Assembly: GCA_023374045.1 (NCBI GenBank)
Contig: CM041776.1
Span: forward strand, 353,088,296 to 353,152,295
Direction of reading: 5' to 3'
Length of the DNA stretch: 64,000 nt
Source: Limonium bicolor
Taxonomy: Eukaryota; Streptophyta; Magnoliopsida; Caryophyllales; Plumbaginaceae
The notes beneath the pieces are model-generated. The model saw only the letters and a program-made list of their open reading frames with translations. It did not search any database and had not been told where the DNA came from. Shown here piece after piece: positions 37,101 through 48,039 of this stretch; the first letter of the stretch is position 1; every line of letters begins with the position of its first letter. The translations under genes were made by a program, and so were the position numbers.

Positions 37101-37480
37101 TTTAAGATGAATGGTAGAAATGACAGGACGCTGCGACATGTGGGATGACTGTGGGGGAGGTAGCAAATGTGTGGATGGGTAGGCGGTTTTGTACAGGGGG
37201 GTTTCGTGAAAGATGAAGGTTCTTACTCTTATATGCTTGTGGACATGCCTTATGAGAGAGTTTTCTCTTCCTTTCTTTTCCTTTTCCTTTTAGCACATGA
37301 ACGGAAGTATAAATGTTGAAACATGAACAAAGAAAATTTTATTGATAATCAGAAGTAGTAACAACGACAATGAGTACCATCTAAAAAGGAGAAACAACTA
37401 AACTAGCTAAAGGACTAAAAGAAAAGACAAAACAAATGCTACGCAAAACAACAAAAGAGAAAAGAAAAGCAACAGCGATC
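34190..37480 (-). other. Untranslated 3' region of the Tat/Ogre-type element with tandem repeats
   Basis: No pol domain is visible in either strand. There are three tandem arrays: about 34,306-34,700 (44-46-bp unit containing GAGCTATTCTAAGGCGCTGA, about 9 copies); about 35,050-35,505 (unit near 30 bp with AGGTCTTATGACGAGCCTA, about 14 copies); and 35,585-35,705 (unit near 52 bp with GGGCTTAGGGCGGGCCTGAA, 2-3 copies). Variable tandem repeats in the 3' region are known for Ogre elements. Confidence 0.8.
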
Positions 37481-37481
37481 C

Positions 37482-38537
37482 TTAATGGTGTTTTGGCATA
37501 GGATTCCCGAAGATATTTCCGCGCTCTGAGAACTGAAGCCCCTGGTCAATCAGGTCTTGGATCTTATGCTGTAGGGCCCTGCAATGATCGGTGTCATGAC
37601 CTGGCAACTGATGGTAGAGACAGAACTGATTTGGGTTCCTGCCCAAACAGGTGACTCCTGGTCGGGGCGGAAGAGGCTGTAAGATGTTCTGCTCCTGGAG
37701 TTTTTTCAAAGCATGACTCAATGGCCGACCAATATCTGTGAATTCTCGTTGACTGAAATCCGGTCTGGGAGGCGGTACCGCTCGATAGTTCCTCCCTTGC
37801 TCCCTTGGCTGCTGGACTGCATTCACCTCGTACTGTCCCGCGTACCTCTGCGGTGCGCTTTGTGCATAAGCTGTGGTTGGGTAGGAAGCTTTCGCCGGTT
37901 CGGATTTTGAGAACTTTGAGTTACCTCCGGCTCCTCGAGAATATCCAAGCTTTAGGTCCCCCCTGTGGATCTTCTCCTCCAAAACTCCTACCTGGCCCAT
38001 GAGCATGTCAAAGCTTGGAAAGTACATATACTTTAATTCATCATTGTACTGCTTTTGCATGTTCTCAACAATCATGCGGATTTGTTCCTGCTCATCCATC
38101 CTTGTAGGCATGCCTGCTGCCTTCCTCCTCCACCGCTTTATAAAATCAGACATGGACTCACTTCCCGTTTGGCGTGTGCTAGCAAGGTCAGATCGGGTGA
38201 TTTCCAGATTTTTAGCATACTCAAAGTGAGTCAGGAAAGCTTCGCATATCTCCTCATAGGTCTTGGTGTTCATCCTCTGAGTTAGGTACCATCGTTGAGG
38301 GATCTCATCTAGGTATCGGGCGAAGACCTTGGCCTTCTGCATATCATTGAGCCTCAGGATAGACATTTCTCGATCAAACATCGCCAAATGAATTTGGGGA
38401 TCGGTCGAGCCTTTGTAGAGAGCCAAAGTGGGGAGCTTCAGTTTTGCGGGTAGCTCAACATCTGGATAGGATCCCATGGAAAGATAATCAAACCCAGCGG
38501 GTTTACTAGCCTTTTCCATGCGCTCAATGCGCCTCAA
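37482..38537 (-). CDS. Gag polyprotein of the Tat/Ogre-type element
   Basis: A 351-codon open frame without breaks. The N-terminal half has the retrotransposon gag core (strings TDPQIHLAMFDREMSIL, IPQRWYLTQRMN and SMSDFIKRWRRKAAGM). A Gln/Pro-rich linker follows, then a C-terminal knuckle-like block FCLYHQLPGHDTDHC and a helix KIQDLID, typical of Tat-lineage gag. It would form the virus-like particle shell. The true start is upstream: the frame is open before this Met (GNQLATEVQRALRR) and a coiled-coil segment sits at 38,611-38,934 in another frame, so a frameshift near 38,600 has separated the N-terminal part. Confidence 0.8.
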   Translation of the reverse strand: MRRIERMEKASKPAGFDYLSMGSYPDVELPAKLKLPTLALYKGSTDPQIHLAMFDREMSILRLNDMQKAKVFARYLDEIPQRWYLTQRMNTKTYEEICEAFLTHFEYAKNLEITRSDLASTRQTGSESMSDFIKRWRRKAAGMPTRMDEQEQIRMIVENMQKQYNDELKYMYFPSFDMLMGQVGVLEEKIHRGDLKLGYSRGAGGNSKFSKSEPAKASYPTTAYAQSAPQRYAGQYEVNAVQQPREQGRNYRAVPPPRPDFSQREFTDIGRPLSHALKKLQEQNILQPLPPRPGVTCLGRNPNQFCLYHQLPGHDTDHCRALQHKIQDLIDQGLQFSERGNIFGNPMPKHH

Positions 38538-38610
38538 AGCCCTCTGAACTTCGGTGGCTAGTTGGTTCCCAGGAGCACACCACTGTATCCAACTTGGGTG
38601 TCATGCCCTT

Positions 38611-38934
38611 CTAGGGAGATATTGTCCATGCCGTATAAAGGATTGACAAATCCTTGTAGCGGTCTTTCCTGTCTTGCGCCTCCAAAGATCCTATTTTCTC
38701 GTGGAGCTCAACCGTTGCCGCCGTATGCCGTGCCTCCAAGGCTTCAATGGCGGCTTGATGTTTCCGTACCAGGCTGGCTATTTGATCCTGCTCCCCTGCC
38801 AGACCCTCAGTGGCCCTGCTTTGGGCTGCCGTTTCCAATGCAGCCAACTTATCCTCTAGCTTGGCGATTGTGTCCACATATTTATTCTCGAGCGCCTGGA
38901 TCGCTTCCTGGTGTTTCAAGTCAAAGTTTTTCAT
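38611..38934 (-). pseudogene. Coiled-coil N-terminal part of the Tat/Ogre-type gag
   Basis: The 107-codon frame is dominated by heptad-like A/L/E/K repeats (LEDKLAALE, AAIEALEARH). It is followed immediately by the gag core in a different frame, so it is best read as the detached N-terminal part of the same gag. Confidence 0.6.
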
Positions 38935-39869
38935 GAGTTCTTCAACAGAAGTGTTCCGGTTTTCTCCCCCCCTGGTTGATCCTCCTGAGAGATATCGTCA
39001 TGTGCTTGGACTGACATGTCAGATGAGCTAGAGTCTGCCTCGGGCTGAAATAACGGAGGTGGAGGAGTAGGCAGTCGGGTCAAGCGTCCGGAACTTCTGT
39101 CCCAGCGCCTTTCTGAAATCTTGCCTTCTTTCTGTTTTGGAACATAAAAAAGAAGTATTAGGGCACGGGCTTTAAGAGACGTGGAAAGGTTTTCCTATGA
39201 GGGCCCTTGTGTTCTAATTACGGGACTCTTTTGCTTCTTCAGGCTATTCAGGCCGTTTGAAACATTCAAGCATTTTAATCGGGCTGGGGAGATTGATGGT
39301 CGATGCAGACATTGGGCCTGAGGCCCAGGAGAAAGAGAACACATACATAAGTCTTACGTAAGGCGGTGATGCAAATGTCCTCACAAGATGACTCAGTCCA
39401 ACAGGTATAGGTCGATCCGGAGAGGTGCTTGGGGCGGGCCCAGGTCACCACAAAGGAATAGGGCTTGCACGCTATTCTCTTTGGGCTTCCCCCACTTTTT
39501 TCACATCACCTAAAAGGCGTGCGTCTACGGTCGGGTCTTTGACTGACCAACAATGGGCTTGGTAAGGGTACTGCCAGGAAAATGCTTGGGGCTAAAGCCC
39601 AGGTATTAAGGGGGTGTGGTTAGACGACACCCTCCTCTTTTCCCCCATTTATTCACATCACCTAAAAGGTGTGAGTCCCAGACAGGGGACCCTCAAACGG
39701 GTCCCAGAGTGGAATTGGTTTGCGTGGACCCTCGCTCTCATATGATGCAAGGGTGCAAAAATTAAAGTGCGCACAGAAGTAAACAAACAGAGTAATAAAG
39801 CCATAAATAAACATCTTCGAGTTAAGCCCTCTTTCTTAAAATCAAACAAGTTTAAAATTAAGAAGTTAG

Positions 39870-39887
39870 TCCCCAGCAGAGTCGCCA
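39870..39887 (-). promoter_or_regulatory. Primer-binding site for tRNA-Arg
   Basis: Minus-strand TGGCGACTCTGCTGGGGA starts 3 bases inside the 5' LTR edge (39891) and is complementary to the known 3' end of a plant tRNA-Arg. It fixes the minus-strand orientation of the element. Confidence 0.8.
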
Positions 39888-39890
39888 GTC

Positions 39891-41665
39891 TGTGAGCCTC
39901 GATTTTAAACCCTATCCTATGTTGATTAAAGCTGATTAGGATCTAAACGGGTTTTAGGTCCACTTATAGCCTAAGATTAATAACTATGTCATATAACAAT
40001 AATTATTAAAACCTAAGCTAGCTCACTGGAACCTATTATGAGTCGCCACCTAATTTTAACCTAGATCAAATTAGGAAAGGAGAGTTCGGGTTCGGGGGCT
40101 TGATATTCGACTTAATTAGGGTTCAATTACTTTCATTACCCTTCCTAGGTCGTTTTTCCTTACTCAGTTTATTCACGGCTTATTACGAGTCGTTTTAACC
40201 TAAGTGCGCGAGCTTCTGTTTTTTGTGTTTTTAGCATTTTTTGACAGAAAATAAAAGTGAAAAGTGAAATTACCTAAACTAGGGTTTCGGGGGCAGAAAT
40301 AGGTCGAATTTTGATTCTGTCCGTGGCCACGGACCTAATGTCCGAACCCTCGGACCCCAGTTAACCTAATTACGCAGAAAAGTCGAAGTTAAAGGAAAAC
40401 AAAAAATTTCAAAGTCCGGGGCCACGGACAGGCTGTCCGTGGGCCCGGACATTATTAGAAAAACCTAAGTTTTTAAAATTTAAAATCCCGCCGCCGTCCG
40501 TGGGTGTCCGTGGTCTCGGACAACGCGTCCGAGGTCCCGGACCATGGGTCCGAGGTCACGGACCACCCACGGACAGGGGTTTTCAGAAGGTTCCCGAGGG
40601 TGTTTTGAGCTCAAATTTTATGGGTGTGAAGCCTGAAAGATTTACAAGACGTTAGTGATTGAAAGTTTTCAATTTGAATTCGAATTAAGCACGAAACTTA
40701 GCAAACAAGTTATCTGACAGAGACTCAAATAAACAGCAATACAGAAGCCTACGAAGGTTAGTTTGAGTTCAAATTTCGAGGCAAGACAGGTAATACCGTG
40801 GAGAATTAGGGAAACTGAGTTCCTACCTGTTTTACCTTCGGATTCACAACGTTTCTTCACACCGGGATTCGTTGAGCGCTCCGTTGATGGCAAACCCGAA
40901 AGGACTTCGAACCAAGCTTCTGGTTGTTGGTTGTTCTTGCTGTTCTTCACGTGTTGGTGGTGTTTTTGTGAGGTTTTAATGGTTATTGGTGCTTTGGGAA
41001 TTGGAAAACGTGTTTAGATGATGATTTCGGGGGATTTTCAGTATGATTTGGGTGGCCGGGTGTTGGAAAACGTGAGAGAGAGAGAGAAAGCCGTGTTTTC
41101 TGACTCTCTAGGGTTCTTGAGCATATGAAGTTCTCATTTTATCCAAAAACCTATCCCCTTAAATAGACTTCCTTAAAGATAAAGAGAATCTAGTAAAAGT
41201 AAGATTTTTCGATATTTTAACTAAGTAACTTCCCAAAGGAATTTTGCTATGAAATTTTAACCACATGTCAGAATGGATATTATGAATTTTCTGAGGTGGA
41301 AACGAATTTTTTAAATGCTGGAGCATTTTTAAATTGAATTTCTCGTCAGATTCAGTCAGAAATTGCTAGAAAATTATTGGAAATTCGAAAAATCAAAATT
41401 CCAACGCCATTATGCTTAAAATATCATCCTCTATCATGGGTTAAAATATCAAAGCATTTCGAGCTGATTTGGGCACCCTTTGGAGAGAGAAAGCCTATAG
41501 GAGAACTCAGAAGCCTTAAAAATTACGGAAACGCCCCTGACAACGACGAAACCACTCCTCAGGCCCTGGAACACGCCGATCGGGCCGGAGTCTCTTACTG
41601 TTTGATGGAGATGGCTCTCACAACCTCGTAGACCTCAACCAGGGGTCAAAATTTTGGGTATAACA
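39891..41665 (-). repeat. 5' LTR of the Tat/Ogre-type element
   Basis: 1,775 bp, near-identical to 32423-34189, with the same hairpin run at about 40,320-40,580. High LTR identity indicates a recent insertion into an already decaying CACTA. Confidence 0.88.
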
Positions 41666-43336
41666 TGTGCATGATGTCTAAGCAGTGCCTCACAGAAAAG
41701 ATGACGCCAATAAGGTAGTTCCCAAAAGATAGAACACTTTTTCCAAATGTTTTTCGCGGTTTTGATGTGTTTCCAAATACATTTACAATGTCCTTAACCT
41801 TTTCGTACACTTCCTCAGAGGTCAGAGGTAGACGGGCCACACGAGTTTCGGCTTGACCATTGAACAACTTTCTCTTCGTTACTCGATAAGGGTGATCTTC
41901 GGGGAGAAGACGTCGATGACACATATAAACATTCTTCCCACAATGTTTTAAACGGTCCGAACAAGTGTCTTCCTCGCATATGGGACATGCAAATGTTCCT
42001 TTAACCGTGTAACCGGACAAGTTCCCATACGCAGGAAGTCATTGACGGTACAGAACAACAAAGCCTTGAGCGTGAAATTCTCTCTTGCATAAGCATCATA
42101 TACCACGGTCCCCTCATTCCACAATAGCTTCAGATCGTCGATCAGAGGGGCAAGGTACACATCAATGCTATTACCTGGCTGCTTGGGACCAGATATCAGG
42201 AGCGATAACATGATGTACTTTCGTTTCATACACAACCATGAGGGCAAATTGTAGATCACTAGCAGAACAGGCCATGTACTGTGTTGACTACTCAATGTGC
42301 CGTACGGGTTCATTCCATCAGTACATAACCCAAGCCTCAGATTCCTCTCTTCATGTCCGAAATGTTCTTTGAACCGTCTATTGATGTTTCTCCACTGAGG
42401 CCCATCTGCTGGATGTCTTAGTTTCTCATCACTCTTTCTACCCTCCGCATGCCATTGTAGTTTTTGCATCTTTCGGATTCGCAAACAACCGTTTGAATCT
42501 GGGTATAATCGGCAAATACCAAACAAGTTTTGCTGGAGGGCTTTTTTTCTGAACGGAGGAGTACTCACCATCTTTATGCTTATACCGGGACAACGAACAT
42601 TTCGGGCAATTGTCCAGATGTTCGTATTCACCCCTGTACAACACATAGTTGTTTGGACACGCGTGAATTTTTTTGTACTCTACTCCCATTGGACACACCC
42701 ATTTCTTTGCCTCATACGTGGTCGTAGGGAGACCGTTCTCATCCGGTAGCATATCATGAATCAGCTCGAGGAATGCCGTGAAACCGTTGTCACTCAATCC
42801 ATATCTTCCCTTCAGGTTGAACAAATTCAATATAGCTGTCAATTTCGTGTACTTAGTGCAAGTAGGATACAACGCCGTTTTGGATGCGTCCAATAACCTT
42901 TGATACTCATCCGGCCGGTCGACAAAGTTATCCTCAACGTTACCAAGCATCTCGTCAATTTGTTCATCATGATAAGTTGACTCACTGTCAACATTGACTC
43001 CGGAAGCGCTTGGGAGTTCTGACTCGTTAGTAGTATCGAATGTCTGCTCGGTTCTTGAGTTACACCGATCGTGACTGTAGGAAGATGAAGCATTATCTTC
43101 AACACGTTCTCCATGAAAATCCATTTTGTATAATGTGGCATGAAACCACGGGTCTTCACATGGAGTTGTACGAGGTTGATGCTTGAATAATGTCTAACCA
43201 CACCACAATCAACACAAGGACATGGAATTTTCTCCGCCTTTGTCCTGTCCTTGTGTTGCACTGCAGCTTTGCAAAACTCTTTCAGCATTTTGTCAAAATG
43301 TTCGCCTCTATCACCATACATCCAGTCACGCTCCAT
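41666..43336 (-). pseudogene. TNP2 transposase, N-terminal part (left of the LTR insertion)
   Basis: The start chosen is ATG at 43,336 (MERDWMYGDR), the usual beginning of the transposase-associated domain, with its CPCVDC zinc-binding string. Then come the TNP2 core strings HACPNNYVLYRGEYE, LPIIPRFKRLFANPKDAK and LGLCTDGMNPYG (a likely catalytic Asp), followed by CPICEEDTCSDRL and RHCLDIM, where the retroelement interrupts. Three apparent one-base frameshifts are visible, near 43,117, 42,460 and 42,015. The usual ND in the NDIDVYL string reads NS here. Confidence 0.88.
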
Positions 43337-43379
43337 ACTACATGTGCAACAGATCACAGGTGTGAGTTAGAGCCTTTGT

Positions 43380-45877
43380 AGAATATGGCCTGTATTAAGT
43401 TGCACATGTTTATTTCTTAATGGAGCATGACTGGGATGATTGTCAATTAGTCTAGCCTAACTCTAAGGTTGCAAACACAAAATAACTACCATTTTAAATT
43501 TAAGAAATTGTTGCACTTCTAAAACAGAAACCGGTGTTTAAAACAATATTACGAATACTTTTTCTACAAAAATTCGGCATGACCTTTGCATAATTGTACA
43601 CATCCCTGCTTATTATTCAGCACTCACCAAAGTCATCACAACCAAACATTCCAACAATGGCAGCAACCAACAATTAAATAAATCAATTCTTTACTAGCTA
43701 ACTGAAAACCAATTGCAATTCAGATCATCAAATCAACGCTTTCAATTCTCCACCAACTATATGTTCAAACCGGTTTAGAGATTAACAAAGAATCGAGAGT
43801 TAAAATACGTACTTGTTTTTTAAGGATTTATGGACAGGGGAGACTGGTGCCTGAGAGGTAGGCTTCTGTGCGAGATGCAACAAAAAATAAATTACAAAAA
43901 ATGCATCAACAAATATGGAATGAAGCTAATTATGTACTAGCAATTATATTTAATACATAATTGCATTTAATAAACAAAAAATAAGGTTTAGTTACTTACT
44001 TGTGCACAGAGGAGGAAAGCGCAACAGTACTGGAAGAAGGCGGGAAACAGAGAGGTGATTCACGGACTTGAATGTAGTGAGACCTGATAAAAAAAATTAG
44101 ATATTGTTAGACATATACACATACATCAAACAATATTAATTACGAAGAGAATTTAAAAAAAATCGACATGACTTTTGCATAATTTTACCTATCCCATGCT
44201 TATTATTAAGCATTCACCAACCATTCATCAACACAAATTTCCATCACAAATCAAACTAATACCAAATTTATCCATCAAACCAAATTTTAATAATTTGTGG
44301 AAATCAAGGACACAACCATGCTTATTATTAAGCATTCACCAATCATTCAACAACACAATTTCTATCACAACCACACTAATAATACGAAATTTATCATCAA
44401 ACCAATTCCAATAATTTGTGGAAATCAAATAAAAGTACAAAAGAGAAAAATGATAAGTTAGATTATATTACCGTTCTTCCACTCCGCTTTCAATCTACCG
44501 TGCAATGACTGAGGAGTTTGTTAACCACTTCTCTGTAGATAGAATACAAATCATTAGTTACGTATGTTAATTGTTTGTAATTAGGATTGCAAAATTAATA
44601 TAATGAGCTAAAAAGATGAAGATGTAGGTTGAGTATATTACGGGTTCACAAATGAAAGGTATCAGCCCCGTACGAATTCAGTCCGGTGAACCCATTTAGT
44701 GATTTCCCTCTACAAAGACCAACCATGCTTATTATTAAGCATTCACCAATTATTCAACAACAAATTTCCATCATAAACCAAACTAATATATACCAAATTT
44801 ATTCCTTATTTGTAGTTACGTTAATTGAAAATTTACAGCGAGTGAAGAGAATGAAGAGATAAGTTAAAGTATATTACCGGTTCCTAAAGGAATTGTTTTC
44901 AGCCCTCTCTCAATCGGGCATGCGAGACGTGTAGCAGTACCAATCTCTACAGAGGCAACGCAAACGCAAAATAAGTATCAATTGAGGGCGCAACACTATA
45001 TTGCTAACAACACGATTCGTTTACATCTTATCAACCACATGCGTTCGGTATATCAATTATTATTGGGCGGGCGTTGGCTCCGATGATGAAGCTATTTTTC
45101 TTTTAAAAACCTTTCCATATCAAACCTATAGAAATAAATGTACTAATTTATTAATTATACCATATCTATTAATTGTATTTCAGTTCATCAAATGTAAGAT
45201 ATATTAAATTGTTACTAACAATTACTTAACAAGTTTTTAATAAATAGTTAAACTATTGAATACCTAAATATAAAGTACAGATCTCTATTGCTCCGTAACA
45301 ATTAATGTGTTAAATTAATAAATAAATTAGTTAATTATAACAATAAGTAAAACGTTAGGCAATTTTCTTTTCCATATGTGTCAACAACACAGTACGCACC
45401 CAAGTCGGTCCGCCCCTGCCTAACTATACTTAAAAAAGGGCAAAAAACAGTAAAAATATTCACTCAGACATTTCATCAAACACCTTGTGTTCATACATAA
45501 TTTGATTAGTTTAACAACCAAATCTTTCAAAGATTTGACACACAATAAATATCAGCATCAACAATCATAATATTACACAAATCTACCAATTTTAACAACA
45601 CATTTGTAATTATTTAGTCAAAACCGAATTGGAATTGTGTTTACCCGGTATTATGGAGGTGCGGTTCTTGGTTGCAGCAACAACCTCCGATGACGACCAC
45701 GCACGACCGGCGACGCGCGACGACGGCGAAGGCGGGAGGAGGGCGACGGACGTCGGAGCGGCGGTGGTGTGGTGGCTGTCGAGATTGGTACTCAGATTCG
45801 CCCGATAGAGAAGAGAAGAGGGGTTAGGGTTCTAACAGCGTAACGGAGTCGGGGCTGGGTGGGGGTGTTTATTAAGC
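43380..45877 (-). other. 5' non-coding region of the CACTA element
   Basis: No coding frame is supported. A block with GCTTATTATTAAGCATTCACCAA occurs, with variants, near 43,606, 44,197, 44,317 and 44,722. Between the last copies, segments ending in ATATTACCG and CTCTACA-type strings recur, giving a degenerate repeat of 150-200 bp. The part at 45,650-45,800 is GC-rich (CGACGACGGCG type) and could be the untranslated leader or first exon of the TNP2 transcript. Confidence 0.5.
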
Positions 45878-46142
45878 GACCTATCTCGGCGGTTGTACAA
45901 GAAACCGCCGAAATAGGTCCTCCGTAATTTTTTTTAATTAAAAAATAACCTCTATTTCGGCGGTTCCTTGTAGCAACCGCCGAAATAGACTACCAAATAT
46001 ATCTATTTCGGCGGTTGTTACTAGGAACCGCCGAAATAGATGTTATTTGTTTAATTAATAAAATTACGGCGGACCTATCTCGGGGGTTTCTTGTACAACC
46101 GCCGAGATAGGGGCGCCGAAATAGGTCGTTTTTGTACTAGTG
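45878..46142. repeat. Right terminal and subterminal repeats of the CACTA element
   Basis: Several hairpins of the form CTATTTCGGCGGTT...AACCGCCGAAATAG lead to the terminal ...TTTTTGTACTAGTG. They match the left end in motif, though not in exact order. Confidence 0.85.
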
Positions 46143-47720
46143 TCATCAAAGATCCGTACATACCCAGAATTTGACGTCTAATATTACCAGTAATAGCATA
46201 AGCAATATGGTCACACAGATCAATCATGCACTAGTGGAAAAAATGTTTTTAATGACGGTTATTTTGTCTATATACCACGGTTAGAAACCGTGGTTTATAC
46301 CGGCGTCACACATAGCTAATAACTATATACCATGGTTTAAAATCGTCGTTTAAAAGTGAGGTTATAAACCACGGTTCGTTTTGACCGTCGTTTAAGACCC
46401 CTTTCTCCCATGAGATCATTGACTTTATACCACGGTTAAAAGCCCGAACCGTGGTATAATGTGAGTATTAATGACGGTTATTGTGTAAAACCGTGGTATA
46501 TAATTTATAAAATCAACAAATAAACCACGGTTATTCATAAAACCGTGGTTTATAGTCTTTTTTTTCTAAAATTGCCGGCGATTTAGCGCCGCCTTCAATC
46601 TAATCTCAACAGAGCTCAAACACTGCAGAATGAAGAGGCCAGAACATGTATGTTCCTTGTATGCAAATTAGGGTTGCAAAATAATGAGTGAATGTTGTAT
46701 TCCTTGTTCGTCGGTGGGTTGCAAAATTACCGTGTTCGTCGGTGGGCTACAAAATTACCGTGTGTTCGCCGGTTAGGGTTGCAAAAATTACAATGAAGAT
46801 GAAGAAAGGCGCAGAGCATGTGTTCCTTGTTCGCAACGTGAAGAAGAGGCGCAGAGCATGAAGAAGAGGCGTAGAGCATTTGTTCCTTGTTCGTAAAAAT
46901 TACCGTTAAGAAGAGGCGCAGAGCATGAAGAAGAGGCGCATGTGTTCCTTGTTTTCCAGTTCGCCGGTGGGTTGCGAAGTTGAAGAAGAGGCGCACAGTT
47001 CCATGTTCGCCGGTGGGTTGCAAAAAAAAAAAAAGGAGTTGAAGAGAAGAAGAGTTGAGGCTAGAGGGCATGTTCGATTTGTTCGACAATGTTGGTTGTA
47101 AAACAGTGAGGAGAAATATATCTAATTGGAGAAAGAGAAAGAGCCGCGTTAATTTTCGCCGAAAATTTGAATTCCCGCTTAGACTATATACCACAGTTCT
47201 ACCAAGAAACCGTCATTTAAAGTTGTTTGACCATGACTAAAAATGACGGTTGTCATAAAACCGTGGTTTAAAATACAATGTGTCAAAGTATATATGACGG
47301 TTCCACCCAGAACCGTGGTATATAATACAACGCGTCAAACTATATATGACGGTTCCGTCAGAACCGTGGTATAAAATGCATCACGTCAAGCTATATACGA
47401 CGGTTCTGCATGGAACCGTGGTATAAAATCTCCCGCCGACACTTTTTGTGACGGTTATGATAATAACCGTGGTATAAAGTTTTTAAATGACGGTTACGTG
47501 ATTAACCGTGGTTTAAAGTGCGTCATTTAAAATCTTTTTTCTACTAGTGATGCTCAATGGATCTGCAATCTCATTCCGGTCGTCTTCCAGTAGAACTGGC
47601 TCTTCCTCCTCCTCCTCTGAATTCTACTTCATAAAGACAGGCTGAGTTGTGAAACATGCACTAATAATCCGACTCTGATCATTCAGATCATAAGGCGGTA
47701 CCATAGCTAGCATCTGCCAT
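46143..47720 (-). pseudogene. Unrecognised coding-like fragment interrupted by a small CACTA
   Basis: When 46229-47549 and one ATG are removed, 46143-46228 joins 47550-47720. On the minus strand this reads an acidic run (EEEEEEPVLLEDD) then DPLSMIDLCDHIAYAITGNI. It is bounded by the large CACTA on one side and Athila-like sequence on the other. I do not recognise the family; a retroelement gag or a host gene piece are both possible. Confidence 0.35.
46229..47549. mobile_element. Non-autonomous CACTA element (1,321 bp) with ATG target duplication
   Basis: It starts CACTAGTGGAAAAAATG and ends TTTTTTCTACTAGTG, flanked on both sides by ATG (46226-46228 and 47550-47552). Subterminal arrays of TGACGGTT and ACCGTGGTATA differ from those of the large CACTA, so it is another family. 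The interior has repeats of GAAGAAGAGGCGCAGAGCATG-type sequence (46,795-47,000). The minus-strand frame at 46727-47194 falls in this repeat and is unlikely to be a gene. Confidence 0.9.
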
Positions 47721-47729
47721 TTTTCTTTA

Positions 47730-48039
47730 GCACTTCATAGCATCTCTCAATGTCCATTCTTGAGAGAAGTTGGTCATGATATAAGTTCTCCAACTTCCAT
47801 AATCTTTAAAAACTTTAAAGCACTTTAGATCATACTTTAAATCTCTTTGTTTTTATTACCCTAAACACACTCATGACACCATGATTAGGTTGGTTTACAC
47901 TCCTCATAATTTTTCCCACTGTTTTTGCACACTAGTATCGAAGAATTCATTTGAACACTTGCTTGATTCGAATATTCCTTCTTTTTATGGGCTCTTAGTT
48001 TTGCTTAAGGACAAGTAAGTAGATTAGTGTAGGGGGAGT
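47730..48039 (+). mobile_element. 3' end of an Athila-like internal domain with purine tract
   Basis: The phrase CTTAAGGACAAGTAAGTAG followed by GTGTAGGGGGAGT just before the LTR is the usual end of Athila-type internal domains. No coding frame remains. Confidence 0.6.

Larger units (their letters stand above)
32423..41665 (-). mobile_element. Tat/Ogre-type LTR element with gag only, nested in the CACTA TNP2 gene
   Basis: Two LTRs of 1.77 kb (32423-34189, 39891-41665) are nearly identical apart from small indels. Read on the minus strand each starts TGTTATACCC and ends GAGGCTCACA. The primer-binding site, minus strand of 39870-39887, is TGGCGACTCTGCTGGGGA, which matches the 3' end of tRNA-Arg as used by Ogre/Tat elements. 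The purine tract GGGGGG lies just before the other LTR (34190-34202). The flanks repeat TGTG (4 bp, or ATGTG if the terminal A is shared). A gag gene is present but no protease, RT, RNase H or integrase is visible, which matches non-autonomous gag-only (TR-GAG-like) elements. Confidence 0.88.
26682..46142 (-). mobile_element. CACTA (En/Spm-type) transposon, 19.5 kb with a nested retroelement
   Basis: The ends are CACTAGTAGAAAAA (26682) and the reverse complement of CACTAGTACAAAAA (to 46142). Both are followed by arrays of the subterminal motif TATTTCGGCGGTT and its complement, typical of CACTA elements. Genes read on the minus strand: TNP2 (43,336 to 30,830) first, then a Transposase_24/Ulp1 gene (about 30,670 to 27,319). 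Without the nested LTR element (32423-41665) it is about 10.2 kb. The 3-bp flanks (AAG left, TCA right) do not match, so one side may have been rearranged after insertion. Confidence 0.9.

Noticed and set aside
46727..47194. 155-codon minus-strand frame
   Set aside because: It is produced by an internal simple repeat of the small CACTA and has no domain.
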